Shown here: in pieces, positions 8,598 to 17,137 of the stretch
How the letters are laid out: each line of letters begins with the position of its first letter
Position numbering within the stretch: the stretch's first letter is position 1
Assembly: GCA_001791795.1 (NCBI GenBank)
Contig: MGFH01000161.1
Location: 1-32,345, forward strand
DNA length: 32,345 nt
Direction of reading: 5' to 3'
Source: Candidatus Wallbacteria bacterium GWC2_49_35
GTDB taxonomy: Bacteria; Muiribacteriota; UBA9980
Translations under genes and position numbers: made by a program
The notes under the pieces: generated by a model
Databases searched by the model: none
What the model saw: only the letters and a program-made list of their open reading frames with translations
What the model was told of the DNA's origin: nothing

Positions 8598-10517
8598 ATG
8601 AAGTGCGTATTTTGCGCTTATGAATTGACTAATGACGGGCGATGGAACTTCTGCCCCGAGTGCGGGGCGAGCGTTTCCGGCAAATGCTATAAATGCGGCG
8701 AAGATATACTGCCGGGCGCTAAATTCTGCGTCATGTGCGGCGCCTCGATGCGCCGCCGCCAGTTCGCGCTTAAACTTTCGGACGATGCCGCGATAATGGT
8801 CGAAACGGAAGCCGGCGGTCCCGCCGCGGCCGGGAAAACCGCGGTCAAAAAGACTTCCGCCGAGGTCCGCAGGTCCGAAAAGAACGCCGCCGAAAAACCC
8901 GAATACATATCGTCCGCGTCCGCGAACGGCGCGGAAGGCTCGTCTTCGCTCGACCTTAATTCGTTCAACCAGTCCGAAACGCCCGACTTTTTAAAGAACA
9001 TCAACGCTAAACACGTCGAAAAATATAAGAACGAAACGGAGGCCAGGCCTTCTTCCGAGAGCGGTTTCCTCGACTCCAGGTCCTTCAACCAGTCCGAAAC
9101 GCCCGATTTTTTGAGCGAGATAATCAAAAAAGGCAAACCGCCCCTGTTCGACATAAAATACGACGACGACGCCGGCGGCAATGACAAAAAAGAAAGCGCG
9201 GCGCCCGCTGCGGTCAAGCCCGAAGAAAAAACGCCGAAAACTCTTTCTGATACAAAGCCTGCCGAAGATAAAGCTCCGAAGGCGCAGGTCGAAAACAAAC
9301 CCGCCGAAGAAAAAAGCGCTGCTCCCGCAGGTGTTTCGACGGAACCGGTCCCGGGCGGCGAGGCGCCGAAACCGCACTCGTTCGATAAATTCAAAACCGC
9401 GCCGCGCATCGACAGCATACTGAAGGAAGACGACCATCAGTTCTCGACCAACTGGGGCGTTAATGCGCCGAAAAAAACTTCCGCCGGCGAAGCGGATAAA
9501 ACAGTAACGGAAGAAACCGATAAAACGAATATAGAAGCTCCCGAAAAAGACGAACTTAAATTAAAAGATGCTGCCGAAAAATCTCCTGAAAAACACGTCG
9601 AGGTAAAGGCGGCCCGCGAAGATGCGCCCGGGCGCGACGAACCCGTCAAACTGTCCGTCAGAAAGCTTATCGCCGTCGATTCCGGCAATAACAGAATTCA
9701 GTTCGTCACATCGGCTGCGAAATTCATGAGTTCGTTCGGCACCAGAGGTTCCGGACACCTTCAGTTCGATAACCCTCAGAAAGCCGTTGTCGACGCGCCG
9801 GGTAACATTTACATCTCTGATTTTTCGAATAACAGGATTCAAAAATTTACTTCCGAAGGACAGTTCATGCTCGCATTCGGCTCTCACGGCGGAAAGAACG
9901 GCGAGTTCAACTATCCCTGCGGCCTCGCCATATCGAAAGAAGGCCTCCTTTTCGTCGTCGATTCCTACAACAACCGCGTGCAGATCTTCGACTGCGATGG
10001 AAAATATATTTCCAAATTCGAGGGCGCCGAAATGGCCTCCGATATCCAGCTGGACACGCCTTCTGATATCGCGGTAGATTCAACCAATAACATTTATGTC
10101 TGCGATACCGGCAATAACCGCGTCATTAAGTTCGATCCGAAGTGGCGCAAACTGTACGAACTCGGCATCGCCGACAAAAAAATGCAGGGATTCGACAGCC
10201 CTTCCGCCATAACGGTCGACGCCGAAGATAACCTGATAGTCGCCGACACCGGCAATCATCTTATCAAGATATTCGACAACATGGGCGGCCTTACGATGAG
10301 CTTCGGCTCCAAAGGACAGAAGGAAGGAAAACTCGACAGCCCCGGCGCTGTCGACTGCGACGGCGAAAATAATATTTACGTCGCCGATACCTGGAACAAT
10401 CGCATACAGATTTTTTCATACGAGGGCAAATTTATTAAATCTATCGGCTCGTACGGCTCCGATCCCGGCAAGTTCAACCATATCAACGACGTCGTCGTGC
10501 TGAACGAAATTATATAG
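8598..10517 (+). CDS. Double zinc-ribbon protein with disordered linker and NHL-repeat propeller
   Basis: The start is placed at ATG 8598, nine bases after AAGGTG, rather than the GTG at 8586, giving 639 residues. Part 1 (about 1-50) has two zinc ribbons: Cys 3, 6, 19, 22 and Cys 30, 33, 44, 47. Part 2 (about 55-350) is Lys/Glu/Ala/Pro-rich, low-complexity and probably disordered; it carries the identical stretch SFNQSETPDFL twice, 40 residues apart. Part 3 (about 352-639) has about six NHL-type blades, with repeated VDSGNNRIQ / ADTGNHLIK / ADTWNNRIQIF motifs, so a six-bladed beta-propeller is likely. There is no signal peptide or membrane segment, so it is predicted cytoplasmic. NHL propellers commonly bind protein or RNA; the partner is unknown. 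acyP follows by 13 bases. The architecture is clear but the function is not. Confidence 0.85.
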   Translation: MKCVFCAYELTNDGRWNFCPECGASVSGKCYKCGEDILPGAKFCVMCGASMRRRQFALKLSDDAAIMVETEAGGPAAAGKTAVKKTSAEVRRSEKNAAEKPEYISSASANGAEGSSSLDLNSFNQSETPDFLKNINAKHVEKYKNETEARPSSESGFLDSRSFNQSETPDFLSEIIKKGKPPLFDIKYDDDAGGNDKKESAAPAAVKPEEKTPKTLSDTKPAEDKAPKAQVENKPAEEKSAAPAGVSTEPVPGGEAPKPHSFDKFKTAPRIDSILKEDDHQFSTNWGVNAPKKTSAGEADKTVTEETDKTNIEAPEKDELKLKDAAEKSPEKHVEVKAAREDAPGRDEPVKLSVRKLIAVDSGNNRIQFVTSAAKFMSSFGTRGSGHLQFDNPQKAVVDAPGNIYISDFSNNRIQKFTSEGQFMLAFGSHGGKNGEFNYPCGLAISKEGLLFVVDSYNNRVQIFDCDGKYISKFEGAEMASDIQLDTPSDIAVDSTNNIYVCDTGNNRVIKFDPKWRKLYELGIADKKMQGFDSPSAITVDAEDNLIVADTGNHLIKIFDNMGGLTMSFGSKGQKEGKLDSPGAVDCDGENNIYVADTWNNRIQIFSYEGKFIKSIGSYGSDPGKFNHINDVVVLNEII

Positions 10518-10530
10518 CAGGCATTCACTC

Positions 10531-10815
10531 ATGAGAAGCGTATCCCACCTGTTCATTTCCGGCAGGGTCCAGGGCGTCGGTTTCCGCTACTTTGCGGCGC
10601 GGCTCGCGTCTAAGTACAATATCTGCGGTTTCGTCAGAAACCTTTTGAACGGAGACGTCGAAGTATACGCCGAGGGCGAGAAAGACGACCTGGACCGATT
10701 CCGTCTTCAGGTAAAAACGGGGCCGTCATGCGCCCTGGTTACTCGTGTCGGCGAAAACGACGTCCCGATGATTTCCGCCAGCTTCAACTCTTTTGACATA
10801 CTCGAAGACGAATGA
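10531..10815 (+). CDS. acyP: Acylphosphatase
   Basis: Small cytoplasmic enzyme that hydrolyses carboxyl-phosphate bonds such as acetyl phosphate or 1,3-bisphosphoglycerate. Its 94 residues match the family length. The phosphate-binding signature GRVQGVGFRYF carries the catalytic Arg, and the catalytic Asn lies in GFVRNLLNGDVEV. The ATG is 13 bases after the previous stop with no convincing SD, suggesting coupling to the zinc-ribbon/NHL gene. Confidence 0.96.
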   Translation: MRSVSHLFISGRVQGVGFRYFAARLASKYNICGFVRNLLNGDVEVYAEGEKDDLDRFRLQVKTGPSCALVTRVGENDVPMISASFNSFDILEDE

Positions 10816-10838
10816 CTTTTTTTCAATAAAATGTGTTG

Positions 10839-10906
10839 CATTTTAAAATGTTTTGTTGTAAATTGATAGCGTAGTTTTACGCTGTTATAGTTCTCAGCTA
10901 TGAGAA
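10839..10906 (+). promoter_or_regulatory. Three palindromes overlaid on the gcv promoter (candidate operators)
   Basis: Three perfect inverted repeats: CATTTTAAAATG (10839-10850) upstream of the -35; AGCGTA-gttt-TACGCT (10868-10883), almost exactly filling the spacer; and TTCTCA-gcta-TGAGAA (10891-10906), spanning the expected start site. The last two have the same 6-4-6 geometry, with centres 23 bases apart, but different sequences. They may be operators, RNA hairpins in the leader, or both. I find no glycine-riboswitch-like sequence in the 107-base gap. Confidence 0.55.
10863..10891 (+). promoter_or_regulatory. Candidate promoter of the glycine-cleavage operon
   Basis: TTGATA (10863-10868), a 17-base spacer, TATAGT (10886-10891): 5/6 matches in each hexamer at ideal spacing. 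The start site would be near 10898, leaving a 5' UTR of about 35 bases with the SD AAGGTG before gcvT. Confidence 0.65.
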
Positions 10907-10932
10907 ATTAAAGAAAAGATAAGGTGATAGGT

Positions 10933-12045
10933 ATGGTGGACACAAGCGGTTTAAAGAAAACGCCTTTTTTCGACGCGCACGTCAAACACGGCGGCAAGAT
11001 GGTAGATTTTTCGGGATGGTTCCTTCCGGTGCAGTTCAAGGGAATGACCGAGGAGCATAATTTCGTGAGGACCTCCTGCGGCTTATTCGACGTATCTCAC
11101 ATGGGCGAGTTTTTAGTCGAAGGCCCCGATGCCCTTAAATTCGTCGATAACCTCATCACCAACGACGCCGTCAAATTGAACGTCAATCAGATCCTCTACA
11201 CTCCCATGTGCCGCGAGAACGCCGGCGTCGTTGACGACCTTCTCGTATATAAATATTCCGACACGAAATTCTTTTTAGTCGTAAACGCCGCGAATATCGA
11301 TAAAGATTTCAAATGGTGCAATGAGGTCAAAGATAAAATGAAGGCGAATATCACGCTTCAAAATCTTTCCGAAAATTACGCGCAGCTCGCCGTCCAGGGC
11401 CCGAAGGCCGAAAAGATCCTCCAGAAGCTCACTAAAACCGATCTTTCCAAGTTAAAATTCTACTGGTTCTGCGAAGGCGAGATCGAAGGCACGCACTGTA
11501 TCATCAGCCGCACCGGATACACCGGCGAAGACGGCTTCGAACTCTATTTCACCCCGAAAGACGGGCTCCATCTTTACGACGCGATATTGAACGCCGGCGG
11601 AAGCGAGATCATGCCCTGCGGGCTCGGCTCGCGCGACACGCTCCGTTTCGAGGCTAAACTAATGCTTTACGGCCACGAGCTCGACGATCAGACCACGCCT
11701 ATCGAGGCGACGATCGCCTGGACCGTTAAACTCAACAAACCCGCCTTCATCGGCAAGCAGATCTTATCCGAACAGAAGGAAAAAGGCACGAAAAAAATAC
11801 TGGCCGGCCTTGAAATGATCGATAAAGGCGTTCCCAGAGCGCATTACGATGTTTACCACTCCGGCGGCAAGGTCGGATACATTACCACCGGCGCGCAGTC
11901 GCCCACGCTCAAAAAATTCATCGCGCTCGCTTACGTTCCGCCCGAACTCGCTAAACCCGACAGCGTCGTCGAAGTTAAAATAAGAGATAAATTTTTAAAA
12001 GCTAAGGTAGTAAGTTTACCGTTTTATAAACGCGAAAAGAAATAA
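10933..12045 (+). CDS. gcvT: Glycine cleavage system T protein (aminomethyltransferase)
   Basis: Transfers the methylene group from aminomethyl-lipoyl-H protein to tetrahydrofolate, releasing ammonia. The start is set at ATG 10933, six bases after AAGGTG, rather than the GTG at 10924 that lies within that SD; this gives 370 residues, the usual length. Seen: the N-terminal motif GGKMVDFSGWFLPVQF, GLFDVSHMGEF, then SRTGYTGEDGFELY, CGLGSRDTLRFEAKLMLYGHEL and the C-terminal barrel domain (GYITTGAQSPTLKK). It is the first gene of the compact operon gcvT-gcvH-gcvPA-gcvPB. Confidence 0.97.
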   Translation: MVDTSGLKKTPFFDAHVKHGGKMVDFSGWFLPVQFKGMTEEHNFVRTSCGLFDVSHMGEFLVEGPDALKFVDNLITNDAVKLNVNQILYTPMCRENAGVVDDLLVYKYSDTKFFLVVNAANIDKDFKWCNEVKDKMKANITLQNLSENYAQLAVQGPKAEKILQKLTKTDLSKLKFYWFCEGEIEGTHCIISRTGYTGEDGFELYFTPKDGLHLYDAILNAGGSEIMPCGLGSRDTLRFEAKLMLYGHELDDQTTPIEATIAWTVKLNKPAFIGKQILSEQKEKGTKKILAGLEMIDKGVPRAHYDVYHSGGKVGYITTGAQSPTLKKFIALAYVPPELAKPDSVVEVKIRDKFLKAKVVSLPFYKREKK

Positions 12046-12074
12046 CATAAAATAGAAAGGAGGTGCGATATAAA

Positions 12075-12482
12075 ATGAGTAACGTAGAATACAATATTCC
12101 CGAGGATCTCAGATACACCGAACAGCACGAATGGTTGAGAATAGATGGAAAGACCGCTTACGTCGGTATTTCCGATTACGCTCAGCACGAATCCGGCGAT
12201 ATCGTTTACGTAGAGTTCACGGCCGAAGTCAACCAGAGCGTCGACGCCCACGAAAAAATGTGCGTCGTCGAATCCAGCAAAGCCGCCTCTGACGTTTATT
12301 CGCCCGTATCCGGCAAAGTCGTGACGCTGAACGTCGAACTTGAAGACAACCCCGAAATAATAAACGAAGACCCTTACGGCGACGGCTGGATGTTCGAGAT
12401 CGAAATGTCGAACCCGTCCGAAGCGCAGGAACTTATGAGCGCGGCCGAATATAAAAAGTTCATCGAGGAGGCGATTTCATAA
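12075..12482 (+). CDS. gcvH: Glycine cleavage system H protein
   Basis: Lipoyl-carrier protein that shuttles the aminomethyl intermediate between the P, T and L proteins. The start is at ATG 12075, behind an excellent SD (AAGGAGGTG); the track's GTG at 12063 is part of that SD. The 135 residues include the motif VVESSKAASDVYSP, and Lys69 is the predicted lipoylation site. The stop overlaps the gcvPA start by one base (TAATG), so translation is coupled. Confidence 0.98.
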   Translation: MSNVEYNIPEDLRYTEQHEWLRIDGKTAYVGISDYAQHESGDIVYVEFTAEVNQSVDAHEKMCVVESSKAASDVYSPVSGKVVTLNVELEDNPEIINEDPYGDGWMFEIEMSNPSEAQELMSAAEYKKFIEEAIS

Positions 12483-13849
12483 TGAATTACGTTTCCAACA
12501 CGCCCGAAGATATCTCCGCCATGCTCAAAGATATCGGAGATTCTAAAAAAAAGGCGCTGTCCTCGATAGACGACCTGTTTTCAGATATTCCGGGTAATTT
12601 GAGGCTTAAATCGCTGAATTTGCCCGGAAGTCTATCTGAAATCGAAGTGTGCGAAAAACTGAAATCGCACGCCAGAAAAACCCTTCCGTACTCCGATTAC
12701 AAATGCTTCATGGGCGGCGGCTCGTACGATCATTATATACCGTCCGCCGTGGCCGCCGTTATCGGGCGATCCGACTTCTATACGGCCTATACGCCGTACC
12801 AGCCCGAAGTCTCTCAGGGCACGCTGATGAGCATATTCGAGTACCAGACCATGATTTGCAACCTCACCGGCATGCAGGCCTCCAACGCCTCGCATTACGA
12901 CGGCGCGACCGCGCTCGCCGAATCGATGATCATGGCCTATAACATCAACTCGCGCAAAGAATTTCTGCTCGCATCGACCGTCAATCCCGCCTATGTGAGG
13001 GTTCTTGAAACCTACGCGCACGCGGCTGATTTCAAGCTTCATACCATTCCGTTCGACGCAAAGACCGGAAGGCTCGATGCCGAATTCATTAAAAAGAACC
13101 TGAACGACTCCATAGCGGCTGTTATAGTGCAGACCCCGTCCTTTTTCGGCATCGTCGAAGACTTTAAATGGCTCGCCGAACTCGCGCATGAAAAAGGCGC
13201 TGTGCTCGCGGTATCCGCCAATCCCACCTCGCTCGGCCTGCTGAAGGCCCCCGCGTCTTACGGCGCGGACATCGTCTGCGGCGACGGCCAGCCGCTCGGC
13301 ATCCCGTCGTCTTTCGGCGGACCGGCCCTCGGTTTCATGGCCACTTCGCAGAAATATATCAGAAAACTTCCCGGCCGCATTGTCGGCGAAACCGTCGATA
13401 AGAACGGCAAACGCGCCTATGTTTTAACTCTGCAGGCGCGCGAGCAGCATATACGCCGCGAGAAAGCGTCGTCGAATATCTGCTCCAACCAGGCGCTCTG
13501 CGCGCTCGCCGCCACGGTATATCTGAGCTACGTCGGGCCTCACGGCCTGCGCGATATAGCCGCGCGCTGCTCCGATATGGCCCATTACCTGGCCGACAGG
13601 ATATCTAAAGTCAAAGGCTTCGATATCAAATTCAAAAATACGCATTTCTTCCACGAATTCGTCGTCACCTATCCCGACGCGCTTACCTACGAAAAACTGT
13701 TCGATCACTTCGCCGCCGCTAAAATACTGCCCGGCGTCAGCCTCGCGAAAGTGGGCGTTGCGAACGGCCTTCTCGTATGCGCTACGGAAATGCGCACCAA
13801 AGAAGATATCGACGCTTACATCAAATGCCTGGAGGCGATAAAATGGTAG
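12482..13849 (+). CDS. gcvPA: Glycine dehydrogenase (decarboxylating) subunit 1
   Basis: Alpha (N-terminal half) subunit of the two-subunit P protein, which decarboxylates glycine and loads the remaining aminomethyl group onto GcvH. Its 455 residues are typical. Seen: [48 protein letters not shown] and the [11 protein letters not shown] glycine-rich stretch. The catalytic PLP lysine belongs to subunit 2. Its stop overlaps the gcvPB start by seven bases, which fits stoichiometric expression of the two subunits. Confidence 0.97.
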   Translation: MNYVSNTPEDISAMLKDIGDSKKKALSSIDDLFSDIPGNLRLKSLNLPGSLSEIEVCEKLKSHARKTLPYSDYKCFMGGGSYDHYIPSAVAAVIGRSDFYTAYTPYQPEVSQGTLMSIFEYQTMICNLTGMQASNASHYDGATALAESMIMAYNINSRKEFLLASTVNPAYVRVLETYAHAADFKLHTIPFDAKTGRLDAEFIKKNLNDSIAAVIVQTPSFFGIVEDFKWLAELAHEKGAVLAVSANPTSLGLLKAPASYGADIVCGDGQPLGIPSSFGGPALGFMATSQKYIRKLPGRIVGETVDKNGKRAYVLTLQAREQHIRREKASSNICSNQALCALAATVYLSYVGPHGLRDIAARCSDMAHYLADRISKVKGFDIKFKNTHFFHEFVVTYPDALTYEKLFDHFAAAKILPGVSLAKVGVANGLLVCATEMRTKEDIDAYIKCLEAIKW

Positions 13850-15393
13850 CTAATCTCGAAAAATTAATTTTTGAATATTCTAAAGAAGGCCGCACGAGCT
13901 TCGATCTGCCGGCGTCCCAGGTTCCCGATTCTACCGGCGGCGCTAATTACCCGGCCGGCATGCTCCGTTCGGGCGCCGAAGACCTGCCGAAACTGCCGCA
14001 GGTATCCGAGAACGAACTGATGAGGCATTTCACCAACCTTTCGCGCCTTAACTATTCGGTCGACGTCGGATTCTATCCGCTCGGCTCGTGCACCATGAAA
14101 TATAACCCTAAAGTGAACGAACGCCTCGCGGCGCTCGACGGCATCGCGGGCGCACACCCGCTGCTGCCCGATAAACACTGCCAGGGTATGCTCGAAATTA
14201 TATATAACATGGAAAAATACCTTTGCGAACTCCTCGGCATGAAACGCGTCACCATGCAGCCGCTCGCCGGCGCGCACGGCGAACTGACCGGCATCATGAT
14301 GATTAAAAAATACCACGAATCGCGCGGGGAAAAACGCACGAAGGTCGTCGTGCCCGATTCGTCGCATGGCACCAACCCCGCCACCGCCGCCATGTGCGGC
14401 CTGGAGATCGTCTCGATCAAATCCGACGCCAACGGCTTCGTCGATCTCGAAACGCTGCGCTCAGTAATGGGTCCGGACGTAGCCGCTTTCATGCTCACCA
14501 ATCCCAACACGCTCGGCCTGTTCGACCCCAATATCGAAAAGATCGCCGCGATAGTTCATGAGGCCGGCGCCCTGCTCTATTACGACGGCGCCAACCTCAA
14601 CGCCATTATGGGCATCGCGCGCCCCGGCGACATGGGATTCGACGTCACTCACGTCAATCTGCATAAAACCTTCTCGACGCCCCACGGCGGCGGCGGCCCC
14701 GGCTCAGGGCCGGTCGGCGTTTCCGAACGCCTGGTTAAATTCCTGCCGCAGCCTTCGGTCGAAGCCGATCAGACCACCGGCCGCTACTTCCTTAAAGAGG
14801 GCGGCTCCGAATCGATCGGCAAGGTCGCCGCGTTCTACGGCAATTTCGGCATCGTCGTGCGCGCATATGTTTATATTCTGTCGCTCGGCGGCCGCGGACT
14901 CACCGACTGCTCCAAAAACGCCGTGCTTAACGCCAATTACCTGATGGAAAAACTCAAAAAATACTACGAGCTTAAATTCGACCGCACGTGCATGCACGAG
15001 TTCGTCCTTTCGGCCGATAACCTCTCGCAGTACGGAATAACCGCACTCGATGTCGCCAAACGCCTGCTCGACCTCGGTTACCACGCGCCCACGATTTATT
15101 TTCCGCTCATCGTCCATGAGGCGCTCATGATCGAACCTACCGAAACCGAATGCAAAGAACGCCTCGATATCTTCATCGATTCGATGATACAAATAGCCAA
15201 CGAAGCTAAAAACACACCCGAACTTCTTAAAAACTCGCCGCAGTTCACCGTCGTCGGACGCCTCGACGAAACGCGCGCCGCCAGAACGCCCATCATAAGA
15301 TGCTGCTCGTGCGAAGGCTGCCCGCCGCCCGTCTCCAAAGAAGAACGCGCGCCTAAAGCCGAAGGCGGACTCAAAAGAAAAAGCGCGAGTTAA
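13843..15393 (+). CDS. gcvPB: Glycine dehydrogenase (decarboxylating) subunit 2, Cys-rich C-terminal tail
   Basis: PLP-binding catalytic subunit of the split P protein. The true start is ATG 13843, eight bases after GGAGG inside gcvPA; the track start at 13777 adds non-homologous residues. It has 516 residues. Seen: [36 protein letters not shown], and [18 protein letters not shown], with Lys275 the predicted PLP lysine. The C-terminus is odd: after the conserved fold comes [13 protein letters not shown] (Cys 487, 488, 490, 493) and a basic tail, which could bind metal or be redox-active. No gcvL (dihydrolipoamide dehydrogenase) follows, so the L protein must be encoded elsewhere. Confidence 0.97.
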   Translation: MVANLEKLIFEYSKEGRTSFDLPASQVPDSTGGANYPAGMLRSGAEDLPKLPQVSENELMRHFTNLSRLNYSVDVGFYPLGSCTMKYNPKVNERLAALDGIAGAHPLLPDKHCQGMLEIIYNMEKYLCELLGMKRVTMQPLAGAHGELTGIMMIKKYHESRGEKRTKVVVPDSSHGTNPATAAMCGLEIVSIKSDANGFVDLETLRSVMGPDVAAFMLTNPNTLGLFDPNIEKIAAIVHEAGALLYYDGANLNAIMGIARPGDMGFDVTHVNLHKTFSTPHGGGGPGSGPVGVSERLVKFLPQPSVEADQTTGRYFLKEGGSESIGKVAAFYGNFGIVVRAYVYILSLGGRGLTDCSKNAVLNANYLMEKLKKYYELKFDRTCMHEFVLSADNLSQYGITALDVAKRLLDLGYHAPTIYFPLIVHEALMIEPTETECKERLDIFIDSMIQIANEAKNTPELLKNSPQFTVVGRLDETRAARTPIIRCCSCEGCPPPVSKEERAPKAEGGLKRKSAS

Positions 15394-15478
15394 TTCAGAT
15401 GAGACTTGACTCAACTGAACTGAACTAAACCAAGTCAAATTAGTCAACTCAAACTGAACTGACCATTAATATTTTTTT

Positions 15479-15617
15479 AGATAAGGGGAGAGGAAAGGCC
15501 GAGGGCCCTTCCTCTCCCCTTATTATCCCCTCTCTATCCCTGATGTTAAATCATCGCAGCATGCGCTGCGATGATTTGTTGCATTGCCTGAAAAGTCTCG
15601 TAGCAGACTTTTCAGGC
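15479..15617 (-). repeat. Structured intergenic repeat, copy C (minus strand, with extra hairpins)
   Basis: The core hairpin has 15-bp perfect arms (15481-15495 with 15509-15523) plus an inner GGCC pair. Read on the minus strand it carries the family motif TCAGGGATAG followed by TAAGGGG and, after the hairpin, CCCCTTATCT, as in copies A and B. Between CAGGCAAT and TCAGGGATAG, which are adjacent in copy B, copy C holds 39 extra bases containing a hairpin with 13-bp arms (15548-15560 with 15565-15577). A second 13-bp hairpin (GCCTGAAAAGTCT, 15586-15598, with 15605-15617) abuts it. No U-tract follows on either strand. Confidence 0.7.
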
Positions 15618-15810
15618 AGGCGGAGGCCGCTGCCGCTGTCGTGGCGGCTGGTTGTATTGTGCCAATAAGCTCTGTCTTGACAACTTTTCTATAATTTTTA
15701 AGGGATTTTAAAAATTTCAGTTATTAATAAAAAATAAGCAAAACGAAAGGCAGGAATAAAATCAACGAACATAGCAGTTGCAGTAAAGAATTAAGGGCAG
15801 GAAAAGGAAG

Positions 15811-15908
15811 CCGGCAGTGCACTAAAATAAAGCGTCAGGTAATTTAGGGATAGATGGGGGTTTATAAGGGGGAAGAAAGGGTTATCAATCCTTTCTTCCC
15901 CCTTATCT
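15811..15908 (+). repeat. Structured intergenic repeat, copy A
   Basis: A conserved 43-base block (15811-15853) matches copy B at 40 of 43 positions, and all three differences are transitions. It is followed by a 17-bp perfect hairpin (15864-15880 with 15890-15906, 9-base loop) whose arms read ATAAGGGGGAAGAAAGG. The block motif includes GCACTAAAATAAAGCGTCAG and ends AGGGATAG. Confidence 0.8.
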
Positions 15909-15984
15909 CTTCTCCGGCGCACATTATTTATTTAAGAATTTCAAAAAATAAGTCAAAAAACATGAAACAATTTAATTAAATATC

Positions 15985-15993
15985 TGGTATAAT
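15985..15993 (+). promoter_or_regulatory. Extended -10 promoter for the SH3b/C39-like peptidase gene
   Basis: TGGTATAAT: a perfect TATAAT (15988-15993) with an upstream TG. The -35 is weak (GAAACA at 15964-15969, 18-base spacer), which an extended -10 can tolerate. It lies about 45 bases before the start codon. Confidence 0.6.
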
Positions 15994-16038
15994 AAGATAG
16001 TGTTTTATGATTATTAAAAAAAACGGAAGGTGATATTT

Positions 16039-17097
16039 ATGAAGTTAAAAGTTACGGCCATATCGATATTGCTTTTAGCCATGATGGTTTTCAGTATGCC
16101 GGCGGCGGATGCGGGCATCACCGAGGTCAGTGAAAGCCTCAACAATTCGAACATATCGCAAAATGAAAATGCGGCGACCACGAACAGCTCGACCGCCGAA
16201 AACACATCGACCGGCGTGACTTCGTCGGGCGAGCAGAATAGCGCCGTGAGCGCTACCGCCGGAACCCAGCAGACCGAATCAGGCGGTGCGAGTATCGGCC
16301 ACGTCGAGGTCAACACCTGGCTTAATGTAAGAACCGGCCCCGGCACCAACTATCAGCGCATCGGCAAACTTTATAGAAACGATAAAGTCGAGATACTTGA
16401 AACCCGGAACGGCTGGCACAAGATAAAATGGCAGGGCTCGACCGCGTGGGTATGCGCGCGCTATGTCTCGAAAAGCGAATTGAAAGACGATGACGATAAT
16501 AATAATAACGCAACGCAGAGCGGCAGCAATCCTAAAAACAGTTCGAACCAGTCTAATAATACAACAGGCGGCAATTCGAGCGGTCAGTATCAGAATACAA
16601 CCGCTAAAGACGGCGTTCTCGCCGTTCCGAAAAGATCTCAGTTTTCGAGCGAGAACATCGCGAATGGCATCGATTATCGTAACTCATGGTGCGGTCCTAA
16701 TAGTTTCGCCATGGTCATGGATTATTACGGCGTTCACAAAAGCGCTTACGAAAGCGCGAAGCTCGTCGAATATACATTCAAGCAGCGCGTCGGTACTCCG
16801 ATATCGGGAATAGTCCACGGCGCCCAGAAGGCCGGCTTTGAAAACACAAGGCTTTACAACGGCCAGTCGATGGATTGGCTCAAATCTCAGGTTTCAGGCG
16901 GCAAACCGGTTATCGTCAGCGTCGACGTCAAGTGGAAAGGCCACTACATAGTCGTAGTCGGTTTCCAGGGCAATAACGTAATCGTCAACGATCCTGGCAA
17001 AGGCTCTCTTTCGAGGGTCCAGTACAGCATATCGAAAGAAACGTTCTGGTCGTACTGGTCGTCTAAAGGCAGAGGCGCTGTAGTAGTTAAAAAATAA
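16039..17097 (+). CDS. Secreted SH3b-domain cysteine peptidase (C39-like/papain-like)
   Basis: The start is ATG 16039, behind GGAAGGTGAT (the track's GTG at 16030 is within this SD), giving 352 residues. A Sec signal peptide covers about 1-25 (cleavage near ADA/G). A Ser/Thr/Asn-rich spacer leads to a bacterial SH3 domain (about 86-148, VNTWLNVRTGPGTNYQRIG), then a second spacer with Asp and Asn runs, then a Peptidase_C39_2-like domain (about 195-352). Predicted catalytic residues are Cys218 (SWCGPNSF), His302 (GHYIVVVGF) and Asp318 (NDPG). SH3b domains often bind cell-wall peptides, so a cell-wall or extracellular protein substrate is likely, but this is inference. It has its own promoter and terminator and stands alone between repeat-rich gaps. 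Confidence 0.88.
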   Translation: MKLKVTAISILLLAMMVFSMPAADAGITEVSESLNNSNISQNENAATTNSSTAENTSTGVTSSGEQNSAVSATAGTQQTESGGASIGHVEVNTWLNVRTGPGTNYQRIGKLYRNDKVEILETRNGWHKIKWQGSTAWVCARYVSKSELKDDDDNNNNATQSGSNPKNSSNQSNNTTGGNSSGQYQNTTAKDGVLAVPKRSQFSSENIANGIDYRNSWCGPNSFAMVMDYYGVHKSAYESAKLVEYTFKQRVGTPISGIVHGAQKAGFENTRLYNGQSMDWLKSQVSGGKPVIVSVDVKWKGHYIVVVGFQGNNVIVNDPGKGSLSRVQYSISKETFWSYWSSKGRGAVVVKK

Positions 17098-17137
17098 AAA
17101 AACAATATAAATAAAGCGTAATTAATTTAAATTAATA

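Larger units (their letters stand above)
15394..16038. other. Gene-free interval rich in inverted repeats
   Basis: There is no credible gene in these 645 bases. Contents in order: a low-complexity CTGAACT/AGTCAA tract (about 15403-15465); structured repeat copy C on the minus strand (15479-15617), which includes two tight hairpins; an AT-rich stretch (about 15660-15780) in which I see nothing; structured repeat copy A (15811-15908); and the promoter region of the SH3b/peptidase gene. Confidence 0.7.

Noticed and set aside
8687-9418. 243-residue minus-strand ORF over the zinc-ribbon/NHL gene
   Set aside because: Mirror of the low-complexity linker; Ser/Ala/Gly-rich without motifs.
10816-10932. 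Glycine riboswitch before gcvT
   Set aside because: The gap is only 107 bases to the ORF and shows none of the conserved aptamer sequence; palindromes and a promoter fill it instead.
14704-15447. 247-residue minus-strand ORF over gcvPB
   Set aside because: Lies antisense to a clearly conserved catalytic gene; no promoter, SD or recognisable domain.
15479-15530. Intrinsic terminator for gcvPB
   Set aside because: The stem is strong but no U-tract follows on the plus strand; the sequence matches the repeat family better.
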